Shown: positions 24,294 through 33,413 of the stretch, piece by piece | How positions within the stretch are numbered: the stretch's first letter is position 1 | How the letters are laid out: every line of letters starts with the position of its first letter | Source: Clostridia bacterium | Lineage (GTDB): Bacteria; Bacillota; Clostridia; Christensenellales; Borkfalkiaceae | Reading direction: 5' to 3' | Length of the DNA: 33,413 nucleotides | NCBI GenBank assembly: GCA_017453045.1 | Contig: JAFTKX010000055.1 | Coordinates: 1 to 33,413 of the forward strand | Position numbers and translations under genes: made by a program | Notes under the pieces: generated by a model | Told to the model about the DNA's origin: nothing | Databases searched by the model: none | What the model saw: only the letters and a program-made list of their open reading frames with translations

Positions 24294-25584
24294 AATAATA
24301 GGGGCGGGGCTGGCTGGTAGCGAAGCGGCGTATTACCTTGCAAAAAAGGGGTATAAAGTCAAACTTTACGACATAAAGCCAAACGCGTATACCCCCGCTC
24401 ACAAAAACCCTAACTTTGGCGAACTCGTATGTTCAAATTCTTTAAAGAGTAACGACGTTTACGGTAACGCTTGCGGACTACTTAAAGAAGAAATGCGAAT
24501 TTTAGGCTCTATGGTAATCGACGTTGCGGATAGTTGTAGCGTTCCAGCAGGCGCTGCGTTAGCGGTTGATAGGGATAAATTTGCCCAAGAAATAACCGAT
24601 AGGTTGCGTTCGTTTGACAATATAGAGTTTATTTCCGAAAACGTCGAAAGGGTAAATTTAGACGAGAACGTAATTATAGCGACAGGTCCGCTTACTACGA
24701 GTGAACTTTGTAACTTTATAAGCGAAATTACGGGTAGCGGATTTTATTTTTACGACGCCGCCGCCCCGATAATATCAGGGGATAGTATAGACTTTTCAAA
24801 CGCTTTTATATCAGACCGTTACGGCGAGATAGGAAAGGGCGATTACGTCAACTGTCCTATTGACAAAGAAGGGTATTTGGCTTTTTATAAAGAACTTATT
24901 TCGGCAAAGAGAGCCCCCCTTCACGAGTTTGAAAACGTAAAGGTTTTCGAGGGTTGCATGCCTGTTGAAGTAATGGCGTCGAGGGGCGAAGATACCCTTC
25001 GTTTCGGCCCGCTTAAGCCCGCAGGGCTTACCGATCCCAAAACGGGTAGATGGCCTTACGCTTGTATGCAACTTAGAAAGGAAGACGAAGAAGGAAGAAG
25101 ATACAATATCGTAGGCTTTCAAACTAACTTGTTATTCCCCGAACAAAAAAGGGTGTTTTCAATGTTTCCAGCCCTTAAAAACGCCGAGTTTTTGCGTTAC
25201 GGCGTGATGCATAGAAACACTTACATCAACGCCCCAACCGTGCTTAACTCAGATTTTTCTATGAAAGAGCATCCAACGGTCTTTTTCGCAGGGCAAATCA
25301 CGGGGGTTGAGGGTTACGTCGAAAGTACGGCGAGCGGACTTTTATCGGCTATAAATATGGATAGAAAATTGTCGGGAAAGGAGAGTTTAAAACTCGACCA
25401 AACGACCGTTATAGGCGCGCTTTCGTGTTACGTGGCAACGACGAACGCAGATTTTCAACCTATGAACGCCAACTTTGGTATTATTAGTCCTATTGAATAC
25501 AATCCGAGAAAAAAAGCCGAGAAAAAACAACTTATGGCAAATAGAGCATTACAGAAGATTAAAGAGATAAAGGAGATATTATGA
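24277..25584 (+). CDS. trmFO: tRNA (uracil54-C5)-methyltransferase, folate-dependent
   Basis: TrmFO makes m5U54 in the T-loop using methylene-tetrahydrofolate and FADH2, the Gram-positive alternative to TrmA. The 435-residue protein has a dinucleotide-binding GAGLAGSEAA at 9-18 and Cys52 in ELVCSNSLKSN, the conserved catalytic-region cysteine. A second conserved Cys lies in FEGCMPVEVMASRG. ATG 24277 is inside the topA end; the ribosome site is AAAAAG-poor and coupling from topA is likely. The stop overlaps hslV by 4 nt. The xerC gene that usually sits between trmFO and hslV is missing. Confidence 0.95.
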   Translation: MEKIVKIIGAGLAGSEAAYYLAKKGYKVKLYDIKPNAYTPAHKNPNFGELVCSNSLKSNDVYGNACGLLKEEMRILGSMVIDVADSCSVPAGAALAVDRDKFAQEITDRLRSFDNIEFISENVERVNLDENVIIATGPLTTSELCNFISEITGSGFYFYDAAAPIISGDSIDFSNAFISDRYGEIGKGDYVNCPIDKEGYLAFYKELISAKRAPLHEFENVKVFEGCMPVEVMASRGEDTLRFGPLKPAGLTDPKTGRWPYACMQLRKEDEEGRRYNIVGFQTNLLFPEQKRVFSMFPALKNAEFLRYGVMHRNTYINAPTVLNSDFSMKEHPTVFFAGQITGVEGYVESTASGLLSAINMDRKLSGKESLKLDQTTVIGALSCYVATTNADFQPMNANFGIISPIEYNPRKKAEKKQLMANRALQKIKEIKEIL

Positions 25585-26120
25585 GCGTAGAATTTAGAGG
25601 TACGACCATTTGCGCCGTAAAGAGAAACGGCGTAACCGCAATCGCCGGCGACGGTCAAGTTACTATGGGCGAATCAATAGTATTTAAAAACAACGCCGTA
25701 AAGGTTAGAAGAATTTGGAACGGCGACGTTATATTAGGTTTTGCCGGTTCTGTGTCCGACGCCTTTTCGCTTTGCGAAAGATTTGAGGCAATGCTTTCAA
25801 AGTTCGCGGGCAATTTAGAAAGGAGCGCGGTTGAACTAGCAGAGCAATGGAGAAGGGATCAAGTTGGTAGAAAACTTGACGCTTTGATGATCGTTGCAGA
25901 TAAAAACAGCCTTTTAATCATTTCGGGAACGGGCGAAGTTATCGAGCCGGAAGAAGGGATTTGCGCTATCGGTAGCGGTGGAAATTACGCTTTGGCGGCG
26001 GCGAGAGCGCTCGCTGAAGAAACTGATTATTCAGCCGAAGAAATAGCGACTAAAGCGCTTAAAATCGCAAGTAGAATTTGCATATTTACCAACGATAATA
26101 TTCGTTGCGAAACTATTTAA
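25581..26120 (+). CDS. hslV: ATP-dependent protease proteolytic subunit HslV (ClpQ)
   Basis: HslV forms the proteasome-like double ring of HslUV. The 179-residue precursor begins MSVEFRGTTICAVKRNG; by analogy with Bacillus ClpQ/CodW, cleavage before Thr8 or Thr9 exposes the N-terminal nucleophile. GDGQVTMG and the central GFAGSVSDAF stretch and GSGGNYALAAARA are conserved. AAAGGAG precedes the ATG. hslU follows after 11 bp. Confidence 0.96.
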   Translation: MSVEFRGTTICAVKRNGVTAIAGDGQVTMGESIVFKNNAVKVRRIWNGDVILGFAGSVSDAFSLCERFEAMLSKFAGNLERSAVELAEQWRRDQVGRKLDALMIVADKNSLLIISGTGEVIEPEEGICAIGSGGNYALAAARALAEETDYSAEEIATKALKIASRICIFTNDNIRCETI

Positions 26121-26131
26121 GGGGGCTAAAT

Positions 26132-27442
26132 ATGAATCTTACTCCAAGGGAAATAGTAAAAGAACTCGACAAATACATCATAGGTCAAGACAATGCGAAA
26201 AGGGCTGTCGCTATCGCGCTTAGAAACCGTTATAGAAGAAGTCAACTTTCGCCCGAACTTAAAGAAGAAATTACGCCTAAAAACATAATTATGAAAGGTC
26301 CTACGGGCGTTGGTAAAACCGAGATTGCAAGAAGACTTGCTCGCCTTGTAAACGCTCCGTTTATAAAAGTTGAAGCGACTAAATATACAGAAGTCGGCTA
26401 CGTTGGTAGAGACGTAGAGTCTATGGTTAAAGATTTGGTCGAGGCGAGCGTAAGGCTTGTAAAAGAAGAACACTTCGCCACGGTTTCGGCAAAGGCAACT
26501 GCTGTTGCCGAAAAGAAAGTTTTGACCGTTTTATTCGACGCTTTGTCAAAAAACAAGGGCGAAACTCCTAAAGAAATTTGGGAAGAAAATTTAGTTAAAG
26601 ATTTCCATAACGGAAAATACGATAATTTTATTATCGAAATCGACGTCGTAGACGAGCAAAAACCCGTCGAAATTATCCCGGGTATGGGCGCGGAAATTTC
26701 TATCGGCTCTATTTTTGGCGATATGCTCCCCAAGAGAAGAAAAAATAGAAAAATTACCGTAAAAGAAGCGCTTAAACTTATAATTTCTGAAGAAAGCAAC
26801 AAGTTGATTGACGAAGACGCGGTAAAAACCGAGGGCGTTAGAAGGGCTGAAGAAGAAGGTATTATCTTTATCGACGAAATTGATAAAATCGCCGCAAAAG
26901 GCTCAAGGTCGGGACAAGACGTTTCAAGAGAAGGCGTGCAAAGAGATATTCTTCCTATCGTAGAAGGTTGTACGGTAAACACTAAATACGGCATCGTAAA
27001 AACCGATTACATTTTGTTTATCGCGGCAGGCGCGTTTCACGTTTCAGCGGTTGGAGATCTTATTCCCGAACTTCAAGGAAGATTTCCTATTAGGGTAGAA
27101 CTTGCAAGTTTAACCAAGCAAGATTTTATCAATATTTTAACTATTCCGCAAAACGCAATAACAACGCAATATTCAACTCTTTTAGCGGTTGATAATATCG
27201 ACCTTCAGTTTACGCGCGACGCTATTGAAAAAATCGCCGAAATTTCCGTGCTTTTAAACACGACGAGCGAAGATATAGGCGCGAGAAGACTGCATACGGT
27301 TATGGAAAATCTTATCGAAGACATTTCTTTTAACGCAGGCGGAGATATTCCGTTTACAACCGTAGTTGTCGACGCAAAATACGTTGACGAACATCTTTCT
27401 TCGGTTACTAAAGACCAAAACGTTAAAAAATACATTTTATAA
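26132..27442 (+). CDS. hslU: ATP-dependent protease ATPase subunit HslU (ClpY)
   Basis: HslU is the AAA+ unfoldase that feeds HslV. With the ATG at 26132 the protein has 436 residues and starts [19 protein letters not shown], the family's true N-terminus; an upstream in-frame TTG (26105) lies inside hslV and is not needed, and a GGGGG site fits the ATG. Walker [10 protein letters not shown] is at 56-64; the I domain spans about 110-240; Walker B is in [11 protein letters not shown]. The C-terminal KKYIL fits the tail that plugs into HslV. codY, often next, is absent; hisS follows after 8 bp. Confidence 0.96.
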   Translation: MNLTPREIVKELDKYIIGQDNAKRAVAIALRNRYRRSQLSPELKEEITPKNIIMKGPTGVGKTEIARRLARLVNAPFIKVEATKYTEVGYVGRDVESMVKDLVEASVRLVKEEHFATVSAKATAVAEKKVLTVLFDALSKNKGETPKEIWEENLVKDFHNGKYDNFIIEIDVVDEQKPVEIIPGMGAEISIGSIFGDMLPKRRKNRKITVKEALKLIISEESNKLIDEDAVKTEGVRRAEEEGIIFIDEIDKIAAKGSRSGQDVSREGVQRDILPIVEGCTVNTKYGIVKTDYILFIAAGAFHVSAVGDLIPELQGRFPIRVELASLTKQDFINILTIPQNAITTQYSTLLAVDNIDLQFTRDAIEKIAEISVLLNTTSEDIGARRLHTVMENLIEDISFNAGGDIPFTTVVVDAKYVDEHLSSVTKDQNVKKYIL

Positions 27443-27450
27443 GGTGAATT

Positions 27451-28692
27451 ATGATAAATATACCAAAGGGAACGAAGGACGTTTTACCACAGGAAAGTTA
27501 TAAATGGCACTACGTTGAAAAGACGGCGAGAGATATTGCCGACCTTTATTGCTTAAACGAAATAAGAACGCCTACTTTCGAGCATACCGAACTCTTTTTA
27601 AGGGGTGTTGGCGAAACTACCGACGTCGTAAATAAAGAAATGTATACCTTTATAGACAAGGGCGATAGAAGTATGACGTTAAAGCCCGAAGGAACGGCGG
27701 GCGTTGCGAGAAGTTTTATTGAAAACGGGCTTTTTAACGGCGCAATGCCACTTAAAATGTACTATATTACCCCCGTTTTCCGTTACGAAAACCCACAAAA
27801 GGGTAGACTTAGAGAACACCATCAATTCGGCGTTGAAATCTACGGCGGAGCAGGCGCTGACACCGACGCGGAAGTAATTTCTCTCGCTCACGAACTTTTG
27901 ACAAAACTCGGTTTAAGCGTAAAACTCTTTATTAACAGTATGGGTTGTAAGGAGTGTAGAGGGGAGTATAACGACGCGTTAAAGGCTTATTTTGCTGATA
28001 AACTCGACGGACTTTGCCCAACTTGTAGGGAAAGATATTTTAAAAATCCGCTTAGAATTCTCGACTGTAAAGAGCAAAAGTGTAAAAGTCTTTGTCAAGA
28101 CGCTCCAAAAATTACCGAATATCTTTGCGACGATTGTAAAACGCATTTTGAAAATCTTAAAGATTTGCTTGGCGCAAGCGGAATTGAATTTGAGGTCAAT
28201 CCGTTTATCGTAAGGGGACTTGATTATTATACAAAAACGGTATTTGAATTCGTAACGAGTGCGCTCGGCTCGCAAGGAACGGTTTGCGGTGGCGGAAGAT
28301 ACGACAATTTAATTGCTCAACTCGGCGGAAATCCAACTTGCGGTGTTGGTTTCGGTATGGGCTTAGAGAGAATTTTAATGCTTATGGAAGCCGTAAACGC
28401 GCCTATTCCAAACGCAAACCCTGTAAAACTTTACGTTGCGTCTATGGGAGATAAGGCTTATAAAAAGGCTTACGAAATCGTTACGGCTCTCCGCAAAAAA
28501 GGAGTTAAAGCCGAAGTTGACCACGCGGGCAGGGGCATAAAGGCGCAGTTTAAATACGCCGACAAAATAGGCGCTGAAAACGTAGTTACTTTAGGCGATA
28601 ACGAACTTATAAGCGGACTTTGCGTTATAAAGCGTATGTCCGACGGCGAAAAAACCGAAGTAAAAATCGACGAAATTATAAATCTGTTTTAA
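27451..28692 (+). CDS. hisS: Histidyl-tRNA synthetase
   Basis: This class II synthetase charges tRNA-His. Motif 2 is YENPQKGRLREHHQFGVEIYG (around residue 110), the histidine-binding loop is GLDYYTKTVFEF, and motif 3 is GVGFGMGLERILML. A central insertion has paired cysteines (CKECRG, CPTCRE, CKEQKC, CDDC), typical of many Bacillota HisRS and possibly zinc-binding. The C-terminal anticodon domain is normal; length is 413. GGTGA precedes the ATG. It closes the long operon before the convergent terminator. Confidence 0.97.
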   Translation: MINIPKGTKDVLPQESYKWHYVEKTARDIADLYCLNEIRTPTFEHTELFLRGVGETTDVVNKEMYTFIDKGDRSMTLKPEGTAGVARSFIENGLFNGAMPLKMYYITPVFRYENPQKGRLREHHQFGVEIYGGAGADTDAEVISLAHELLTKLGLSVKLFINSMGCKECRGEYNDALKAYFADKLDGLCPTCRERYFKNPLRILDCKEQKCKSLCQDAPKITEYLCDDCKTHFENLKDLLGASGIEFEVNPFIVRGLDYYTKTVFEFVTSALGSQGTVCGGGRYDNLIAQLGGNPTCGVGFGMGLERILMLMEAVNAPIPNANPVKLYVASMGDKAYKKAYEIVTALRKKGVKAEVDHAGRGIKAQFKYADKIGAENVVTLGDNELISGLCVIKRMSDGEKTEVKIDEIINLF

Positions 28693-28707
28693 TTTGAACA
28701 AATAAAT

Positions 28708-28754
28708 CGGGCGGTATGATAAACTTTGTCATACCGCCCGTTACGTTTTTATTT
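28708..28754. terminator. Terminator between convergent hisS and ung
   Basis: A perfect 12-bp stem (CGGGCGGTATGA, 28708-28719, with its complement at 28729-28740) is followed on the plus strand by TTACGTTTTTATTT. On the minus side the stem exits into a looser T-rich run (GATTTATTTGTT), so it probably serves both genes. Confidence 0.9.
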
Positions 28755-28756
28755 GA

Positions 28757-29428
28757 TTATTCGTTTAAGTCCCAGTTTATAGGTGTTTTTCCTACAGATT
28801 TCAAAAATTCGTTGGTTTTTGAAAACGGCTTACTGCCGAAAAATCCGTTGTAGGCAGAGAGGGGACTTGGGTGCGCGCTCTCAATTATAAAGTGTTTGCT
28901 TTTGTCTATTAAACTTTTTTTACTCCTTGCGTTTCCGCCCCAAAGAATAAAAACAATCGGATCGTCGCGTTTAGAAAGTAGTTTTATAACTTCGTCGGTA
29001 AACCAAGTCCAACCGCATTTGCTATGAGAATTTGCTTGCGCTCGTCTTACGGTTAGGGTAGTGTTAAGGAGTAATATCCCTTCCTTCGCCCATTTGGTAA
29101 GGTCGCCCTTTTGGTATTCTTTAATTCCCAAATCGCTCTTTAGTTCTTTGTAAATGTTTACAAGAGACGGTGGAAGTTTAATCCCGTCTTTAACCGAAAA
29201 GCAAAGCCCGTGCGCTTGGTTTGGTTCGTGATATGGGTCTTGCCCTAAAATAACGGCTTTAACCGACTTATAGGGGGTTATTTTAAAGGCGTTATATATA
29301 TCGTGCATAGAGGGATAAATTTCCCTTTGGCTATATTCTGTTATTAAAAACTTTCTAATTGCAAGGTAGTTATCGCTATTAAAAAGCGGGGATAAAATCT
29401 CGTCCCAATCGTTTCCGATATTTACCAT
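28757..29428 (-). CDS. ung: Uracil-DNA glycosylase
   Basis: Ung removes uracil from DNA to start base excision repair. The catalytic motif GQDPYH is at 62-67 with Asp64, the same number as in E. coli. Also present are LLNTTLTVRRAQANSH and the His loop HPSPLSA. Taking the ATG at 29428 gives 223 residues with a GGTGA site upstream; a TTG at 29440 and a GTG at 29437 are alternatives. The gene follows the glycosyltransferase with a gap of only one base, so they share a transcript. Confidence 0.96.
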   Translation of the reverse strand: MVNIGNDWDEILSPLFNSDNYLAIRKFLITEYSQREIYPSMHDIYNAFKITPYKSVKAVILGQDPYHEPNQAHGLCFSVKDGIKLPPSLVNIYKELKSDLGIKEYQKGDLTKWAKEGILLLNTTLTVRRAQANSHSKCGWTWFTDEVIKLLSKRDDPIVFILWGGNARSKKSLIDKSKHFIIESAHPSPLSAYNGFFGSKPFSKTNEFLKSVGKTPINWDLNE

Positions 29429-29429
29429 A

Positions 29430-30374
29430 TTATTCACCAAAATTTATCTTGTCGCGCTCGATATAAACGGGGCGCGCTTTTACGTCTTCGTAAAGATATC
29501 CTAAATACAAATCGGTTATACCGTTGGAAATCAATATTATCGACGTTGCGAGTGAAATCGTTGGAAATAACCAAGCGGTAAGGGGGAGAGTAAATCCAAC
29601 AACGTCGGAAAGACAAGTTAAAACGATAAAGGTTGCAAAGGCTAAAAGAGATAAAATCAGCCCGACAATTCCGAGTTTGCCCGAAGTTTTAAGCGTTTTA
29701 GGGCTGTAAGGAACTATTCCTGCTTCAGCCGTTTTAAGCATTTTTTTAAGAGTAAACTTGGTTTCTCCTTCCGTTCTTTCACCGCGGTCAAATTCAACCG
29801 CCGTCTGTCTAAATCCCGCCCAAGCAACTTGAACTCTCAAAAATCTACTTCTTTCGGGTAGGGAACAAATAACGTCGATTACCTTTCTATCGTAAAGTTT
29901 AAATTCGCCTGAATTTTTTGGCAAGTTAAATCCCGATTTTTTAGAAAGTAAGTTTATAAAGAGAGAAGAAGTGAATTTTTTAAAGAAAGATTCTCCCTTT
30001 CTCACCCTTCTAACGCCGTGTACGACTTCAAAGCCTTCTTTCCATTTTTCAATCATTTCAGGGAATAGTTCGGGTGGGTCTTGCAGGTCTGCGTCAATTA
30101 AAATAGCGCAGTCGCCCGAGCAGTTTTTAAGTCCGCATAAAAAAGCCGCCTGTTGACCGAAATTTCTCGAAAAGTTTACAGCTTTAACTCGACCGTCTTT
30201 TTGACACTCGTCGCGCAAAATTTTCTCGCTGTCGTCCTTGCTACCGTCGTTCACGGCAATTATTTCAAACGGTAAACCAATCTTTTCCATAATAGGAATT
30301 ACTCTTTTGAAAAAATTAGGTAAACAATCTTGCTCGTTATATACGGGAGTAATTATACTAATAGTAGGTTTCAT
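29430..30374 (-). CDS. GT2 family glycosyltransferase, GtrB/DPM1-like with membrane anchor
   Basis: This enzyme is expected to transfer a sugar from a nucleotide donor to undecaprenyl phosphate at the inner membrane face. The GT-A domain shows SIITPVYNEQD at the start, DGSKDDSE, and the metal/acceptor region LIDADLQDPPE; the C-terminus holds two hydrophobic helices (about 225-285), as in GtrB and CsbB. The start at 30374 is chosen because AGGAG sits 7 bases before it and the fold begins there; an in-frame ATG at 30413 lies in the promoter region. The sugar and the acceptor polymer are unknown. The lipid-linked sugar could in principle feed a GT-C enzyme such as the one at 17518, but the two are unlinked. 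Confidence 0.9.
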   Translation of the reverse strand: MKPTISIITPVYNEQDCLPNFFKRVIPIMEKIGLPFEIIAVNDGSKDDSEKILRDECQKDGRVKAVNFSRNFGQQAAFLCGLKNCSGDCAILIDADLQDPPELFPEMIEKWKEGFEVVHGVRRVRKGESFFKKFTSSLFINLLSKKSGFNLPKNSGEFKLYDRKVIDVICSLPERSRFLRVQVAWAGFRQTAVEFDRGERTEGETKFTLKKMLKTAEAGIVPYSPKTLKTSGKLGIVGLILSLLAFATFIVLTCLSDVVGFTLPLTAWLFPTISLATSIILISNGITDLYLGYLYEDVKARPVYIERDKINFGE

Positions 30375-30403
30375 TTTATCTCCTAAAACAGTTTTATGTA
30401 GGT

Positions 30404-30432
30404 ATTTTATCATTTTTTTACTACAAAGTAAA
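30404..30432 (-). promoter_or_regulatory. Probable promoter of the GT2-ung pair
   Basis: On the minus strand TTTACT (30432-30427), a 17-bp spacer and TAAAAT (30409-30404) preceded by TGA give an extended -10. It lies about 30 bp before the GT2 start. Confidence 0.55.
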
Positions 30433-30469
30433 CATAAATTTTAAAATTTTGCTAAATATTGAATATATT

Positions 30470-30498
30470 TTGACAAATTTCACTTAATATTATATAAT
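30470..30498 (+). promoter_or_regulatory. Phosphoglucomutase promoter, perfect sigma-A consensus
   Basis: TTGACA (30470-30475), a 17-bp spacer and TATAAT (30493-30498) match consensus exactly, with an A/T-rich region upstream. Initiation is expected near 30505. Confidence 0.9.
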
Positions 30499-30500
30499 AG

Positions 30501-30516
30501 TTGAGAGTGTTCTCAA
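30501..30516. promoter_or_regulatory. Inverted repeat at the pgm transcription start
   Basis: TTGAGA (30501-30506) and TCTCAA (30511-30516) flank GTGT, placed over the expected +1. This is a typical operator position, or the 5' end of the message. Confidence 0.5.
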
Positions 30517-30542
30517 AATTAAACGCCTTTATAGGGGGGAAA

Positions 30543-32273
30543 ATGGATTACAAAGTTAATTACGAAAACTGGATAACCAGTCCGTTTCTTCGCGCTGACG
30601 CGCTCGAAGAACTAAAAGCAATCGCAAACGACGAAAAGGAAATAGAATATTCTTTCGGCGCTGAACTCGAATTCGGTACGGCAGGTATGCGCGGTATCAT
30701 CGGTTACGGCACTAATAAAATGAACGTATACACGGTAAGAAGGGCAACTCAAGGGTTGGCTGAATTTATAAAGACAAACGGCGCAAGCGCTATGAAAAGG
30801 GGCGTTGCGATTTCTTACGACACGAGAAGAAATTCCGAACTTTTCGCAAGGACAGCCGCAGGCGTTTTATTAAAAAACGATATTAAAGTTCATATTTATC
30901 CCGAACCGCGCCCCGTTCCTATGCTTTCTTACGCGGTAAGAAAACTTAATTGCTTCGCAGGTATTATGATTACCGCAAGCCACAACCCAAAAGAATATAA
31001 CGGTTACAAAGTCTATGGGGAAGACGGCGCCCAAATGTCGCCCGAAGCAACCGACGAAGTGGTTAAGTACATATCTCAAATTACCGATTATTTCTCTGTT
31101 AAAGAAGTTGAAGTTTTAAGCCTTAAAGGCGGTAAAAAGCCTATGCTTTTATCGGTTATAGGCAAAGGGCTTGAAAAGAGTTATTATAAAGAACTCGTAA
31201 AACTCACTCTTTCTAAAAAGGCGGTTAAAGCCGTCGGTAAAAAGATTAAAATAGTTTATACCCCCGTTCACGGTAGCGGATTCGTTCCCGTAACGAGTAT
31301 CTTAAAAAAATTGAAAATCAACGCGACTCTCGTCGAAGAACAGACCAAACCCGACACCGAGTTTTCTACCGTTGAAGTTCCAAATCCCGAGTTTAAAGAA
31401 ACGCTTTCTATGGGTATCGAACTTGCTAACAAGATAAAGGCGGACGTAGTTTTCGGTACTGATCCGGACTGTGATAGACTTGGCGTTGCTATTCGCGACG
31501 ATAAGGGCGAATTCGTTGCTCTTTCGGGTAACCAAGCGGGTATTTTGCTTTTAGATTATATATCATTAAGGTTAAAGAGCGACGGAAAACTTCCCGAAAA
31601 CGGTGTAGTCGTTAAGAGTTTCGTGTCTACTGGTATGGCAAAACTTCTTTGCGCAAATTACGGCGTTGAACTCGTTGAAACCCCCGTCGGCTTTAAGTTT
31701 ATCGGCGAAAAAATCAAACAGTACGAACAAGACAAATCGAAAACCTATCTTTTCGGCTTTGAAGAAAGTTGCGGATATCTTCGCGGTACTCACGCAAGAG
31801 ATAAAGACGCCGTCGTTGCAAGTATGCTTTTTGCTGAAATGGTTTGTTATTATCAATACGTCGGCAAGGGCGTTTGGAGTAGACTTTGCGAAATTTACGA
31901 TAAATACGGCTACGTTTTAGACGCAACCGATAGTATTAAATATTCGGGACTTAAGGCAATGGACGATATGAACACCGCCGTTGCTAAAATGAGAGAAAAA
32001 CAAGTCGACGCTATCGGTATTTACACGGTAAGTGGCGTAAGAGATTATCTTGCAGGCGTAAGAAAGAGTCAAGGCGAAGAAACCGAACTTCAAATAAAGG
32101 GAATAAACTGTATCTATTACGAACTTTTAAACGGTGGATTTATCTGTTTAAGACCAAGTGGAACAGAACCGAAACTTAAAGTTTATTATTCTATAAAGGC
32201 GAAAGATAAGGCGCACGCAGAGAAAGCTCTTGCCGAACTTAAAGAAAACTTTTCGGCTATGCTTGCCGAGTAA
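30543..32273 (+). CDS. Alpha-phosphohexomutase, phosphoglucomutase type
   Basis: The enzyme probably interconverts glucose-1-phosphate and glucose-6-phosphate, supplying UDP-glucose for cell-surface glycans. The phosphoserine loop is GIMITASHNPKEYNGYK (around residue 140), the metal loop is GTDPDCDRLG, the sugar loop GFEESCGY, and the phosphate-binding RPSGTEPKLK is near the C-terminus. The length of 576 residues fits the Gram-positive PgcA type rather than GlmM (about 450). A six-G ribosome site leads to the ATG at 30543; an in-frame TTG at 30501 lies on the promoter and is rejected. Phosphomannomutase activity cannot be excluded. Confidence 0.9.
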   Translation: MDYKVNYENWITSPFLRADALEELKAIANDEKEIEYSFGAELEFGTAGMRGIIGYGTNKMNVYTVRRATQGLAEFIKTNGASAMKRGVAISYDTRRNSELFARTAAGVLLKNDIKVHIYPEPRPVPMLSYAVRKLNCFAGIMITASHNPKEYNGYKVYGEDGAQMSPEATDEVVKYISQITDYFSVKEVEVLSLKGGKKPMLLSVIGKGLEKSYYKELVKLTLSKKAVKAVGKKIKIVYTPVHGSGFVPVTSILKKLKINATLVEEQTKPDTEFSTVEVPNPEFKETLSMGIELANKIKADVVFGTDPDCDRLGVAIRDDKGEFVALSGNQAGILLLDYISLRLKSDGKLPENGVVVKSFVSTGMAKLLCANYGVELVETPVGFKFIGEKIKQYEQDKSKTYLFGFEESCGYLRGTHARDKDAVVASMLFAEMVCYYQYVGKGVWSRLCEIYDKYGYVLDATDSIKYSGLKAMDDMNTAVAKMREKQVDAIGIYTVSGVRDYLAGVRKSQGEETELQIKGINCIYYELLNGGFICLRPSGTEPKLKVYYSIKAKDKAHAEKALAELKENFSAMLAE

Positions 32274-32285
32274 AAAGCAAGATAA

Positions 32286-32354
32286 AAATTTTTAAAAAAA
32301 GTTTTGTAAAATTGCGAAATTTTGCTTGACATACCCGTTTAGGTGTGGTATTAT
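32286..32354 (+). promoter_or_regulatory. 23S rRNA promoter with UP-like A/T tract
   Basis: TTGACA (32326-32331), a 17-bp spacer and extended -10 TGgTATTAT (hexamer 32349-32354). Upstream, 32286-32323 is nearly pure A/T and would serve as an UP element for the RNA polymerase alpha subunit. It also contains AAAATT-GCGA-AATTTT (32308-32323), a weak hairpin that may end the pgm transcript. Confidence 0.85.
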
Positions 32355-32360
32355 ATGTAG

Positions 32361-32689
32361 GCTCTCACTTGAGAGATAATATTGTCTTGCAATCGTTTTT
32401 GCAAGTAAACACAAGTAATTTTACTTGTTTCCGAAGATTGACAACTGCATAGAATTAAAGTTAAATGAAAAATATCTATTAAGAAATAGAGATTAGTCAA
32501 GTAACGAGTTTAAAATAACTTTTTTAAAAAGTACAGAAAGGCAAAAAAAGACTTTAAATATCTTTAAGAAATAATTGGTTAATACAAAAAAGTATACAAT
32601 AATTTTGCTAAGAAAGAGGAAGTCTAATGAATTTTTAAGGACGCTAAGAGAGATATATTGACGAAGCGACTTATGTAAATAAGTTGAAA
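32361..32689 (+). other. Leader of the 23S rRNA transcript
   Basis: This gene-free 329-bp stretch is transcribed ahead of 23S. Hairpins in order: CTCTC/GAGAG (32362-32375), CTTGCAA/TTGCAAG (32386-32405), ACAAGT/ACTTGT (32411-32428), TCTATT/AATAGA (32475-32490). TTGACAACTGCATAG (32439-32453) resembles the boxA-region found in 16S-23S spacers of Bacillota. The rest probably forms the 5' half of the pre-23S processing stem. No tRNA gene is present. Confidence 0.65.

Positions 32690-33413
<724 letters not shown>

Noticed and set aside
26398-26994. Antisense ORF of 198 codons inside hslU
   Set aside because: The sense strand encodes conserved HslU motifs throughout; the antisense product is low-complexity Ser/Ile-rich shadow.

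Overview
The window is a chromosomal housekeeping region of a moderately AT-rich bacterium, almost certainly an uncultured Bacillota (Clostridia-like) lineage. The gene order plsX-rnc-smc-ftsY-ylxM-ffh-rpsP-khpA-rimM-trmD, then rbgA-rnhB-yraN and comM-dprA-topA-trmFO-hslV-hslU, is the classic Gram-positive arrangement, and the promoters are of the vegetative sigma-A type (two perfect TTGACA-17-TATAAT). The exact genus cannot be told from the sequence alone.

Layout, left to right. 1-1966: the end of a CPBP-family membrane protease, dtd, a QueG-like double 4Fe-4S protein and a 44-residue orphan peptide, closed by a terminator. 2049-9779: asnS, plsX, rnc, smc and ftsY in a tight run (tRNA charging, phospholipid synthesis, RNA processing, chromosome condensation, SRP receptor). 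9819-12211: ylxM-ffh behind a perfect-consensus promoter framed by a duplicated hairpin, then rpsP-khpA. 12212-12608: a 397-bp gene-free stretch with a terminator, several hairpins and a candidate repeat. 12609-15570: rimM, trmD, rbgA, rnhB, yraN (ribosome maturation and RNA:DNA hybrid repair). 15571-15616: three DnaA-box matches. 15672-17357: an RlmL-type methyltransferase, then rplS with its own promoter, a possible L19 leader and a terminator. 17421-28692: a candidate eight-gene operon starting with a GT-C-like membrane protein and continuing comM-dprA-topA-trmFO-hslV-hslU-hisS. 28708-30374: a convergent terminator, then ung and a GT2 glycosyltransferase on the minus strand. 30404-32273: a divergent promoter region and a phosphoglucomutase. 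32326-33413: a strong promoter, a leader and the 5' quarter of a 23S rRNA gene with no 16S in front of it.

Most of the genes serve translation (asnS, hisS, dtd, rimM, trmD, trmFO, rpsP, rplS, rbgA, rlmL, 23S), SRP-dependent secretion (ftsY, ylxM, ffh), and DNA maintenance or uptake (smc, topA, rnhB, comM, dprA, ung). No phage, insertion sequence, CRISPR array, defence island or biosynthetic cluster is visible. I found no convincing new multi-gene system. The points most worth a second look are the 23S unit without a linked 16S, the duplicated hairpin/promoter before ylxM-ffh, the DnaA-box cluster, the gene-free 12.2-12.6 kb stretch, the GT-C-like protein with altered catalytic motifs, and an Asn in place of a conserved acidic residue in RNase III.
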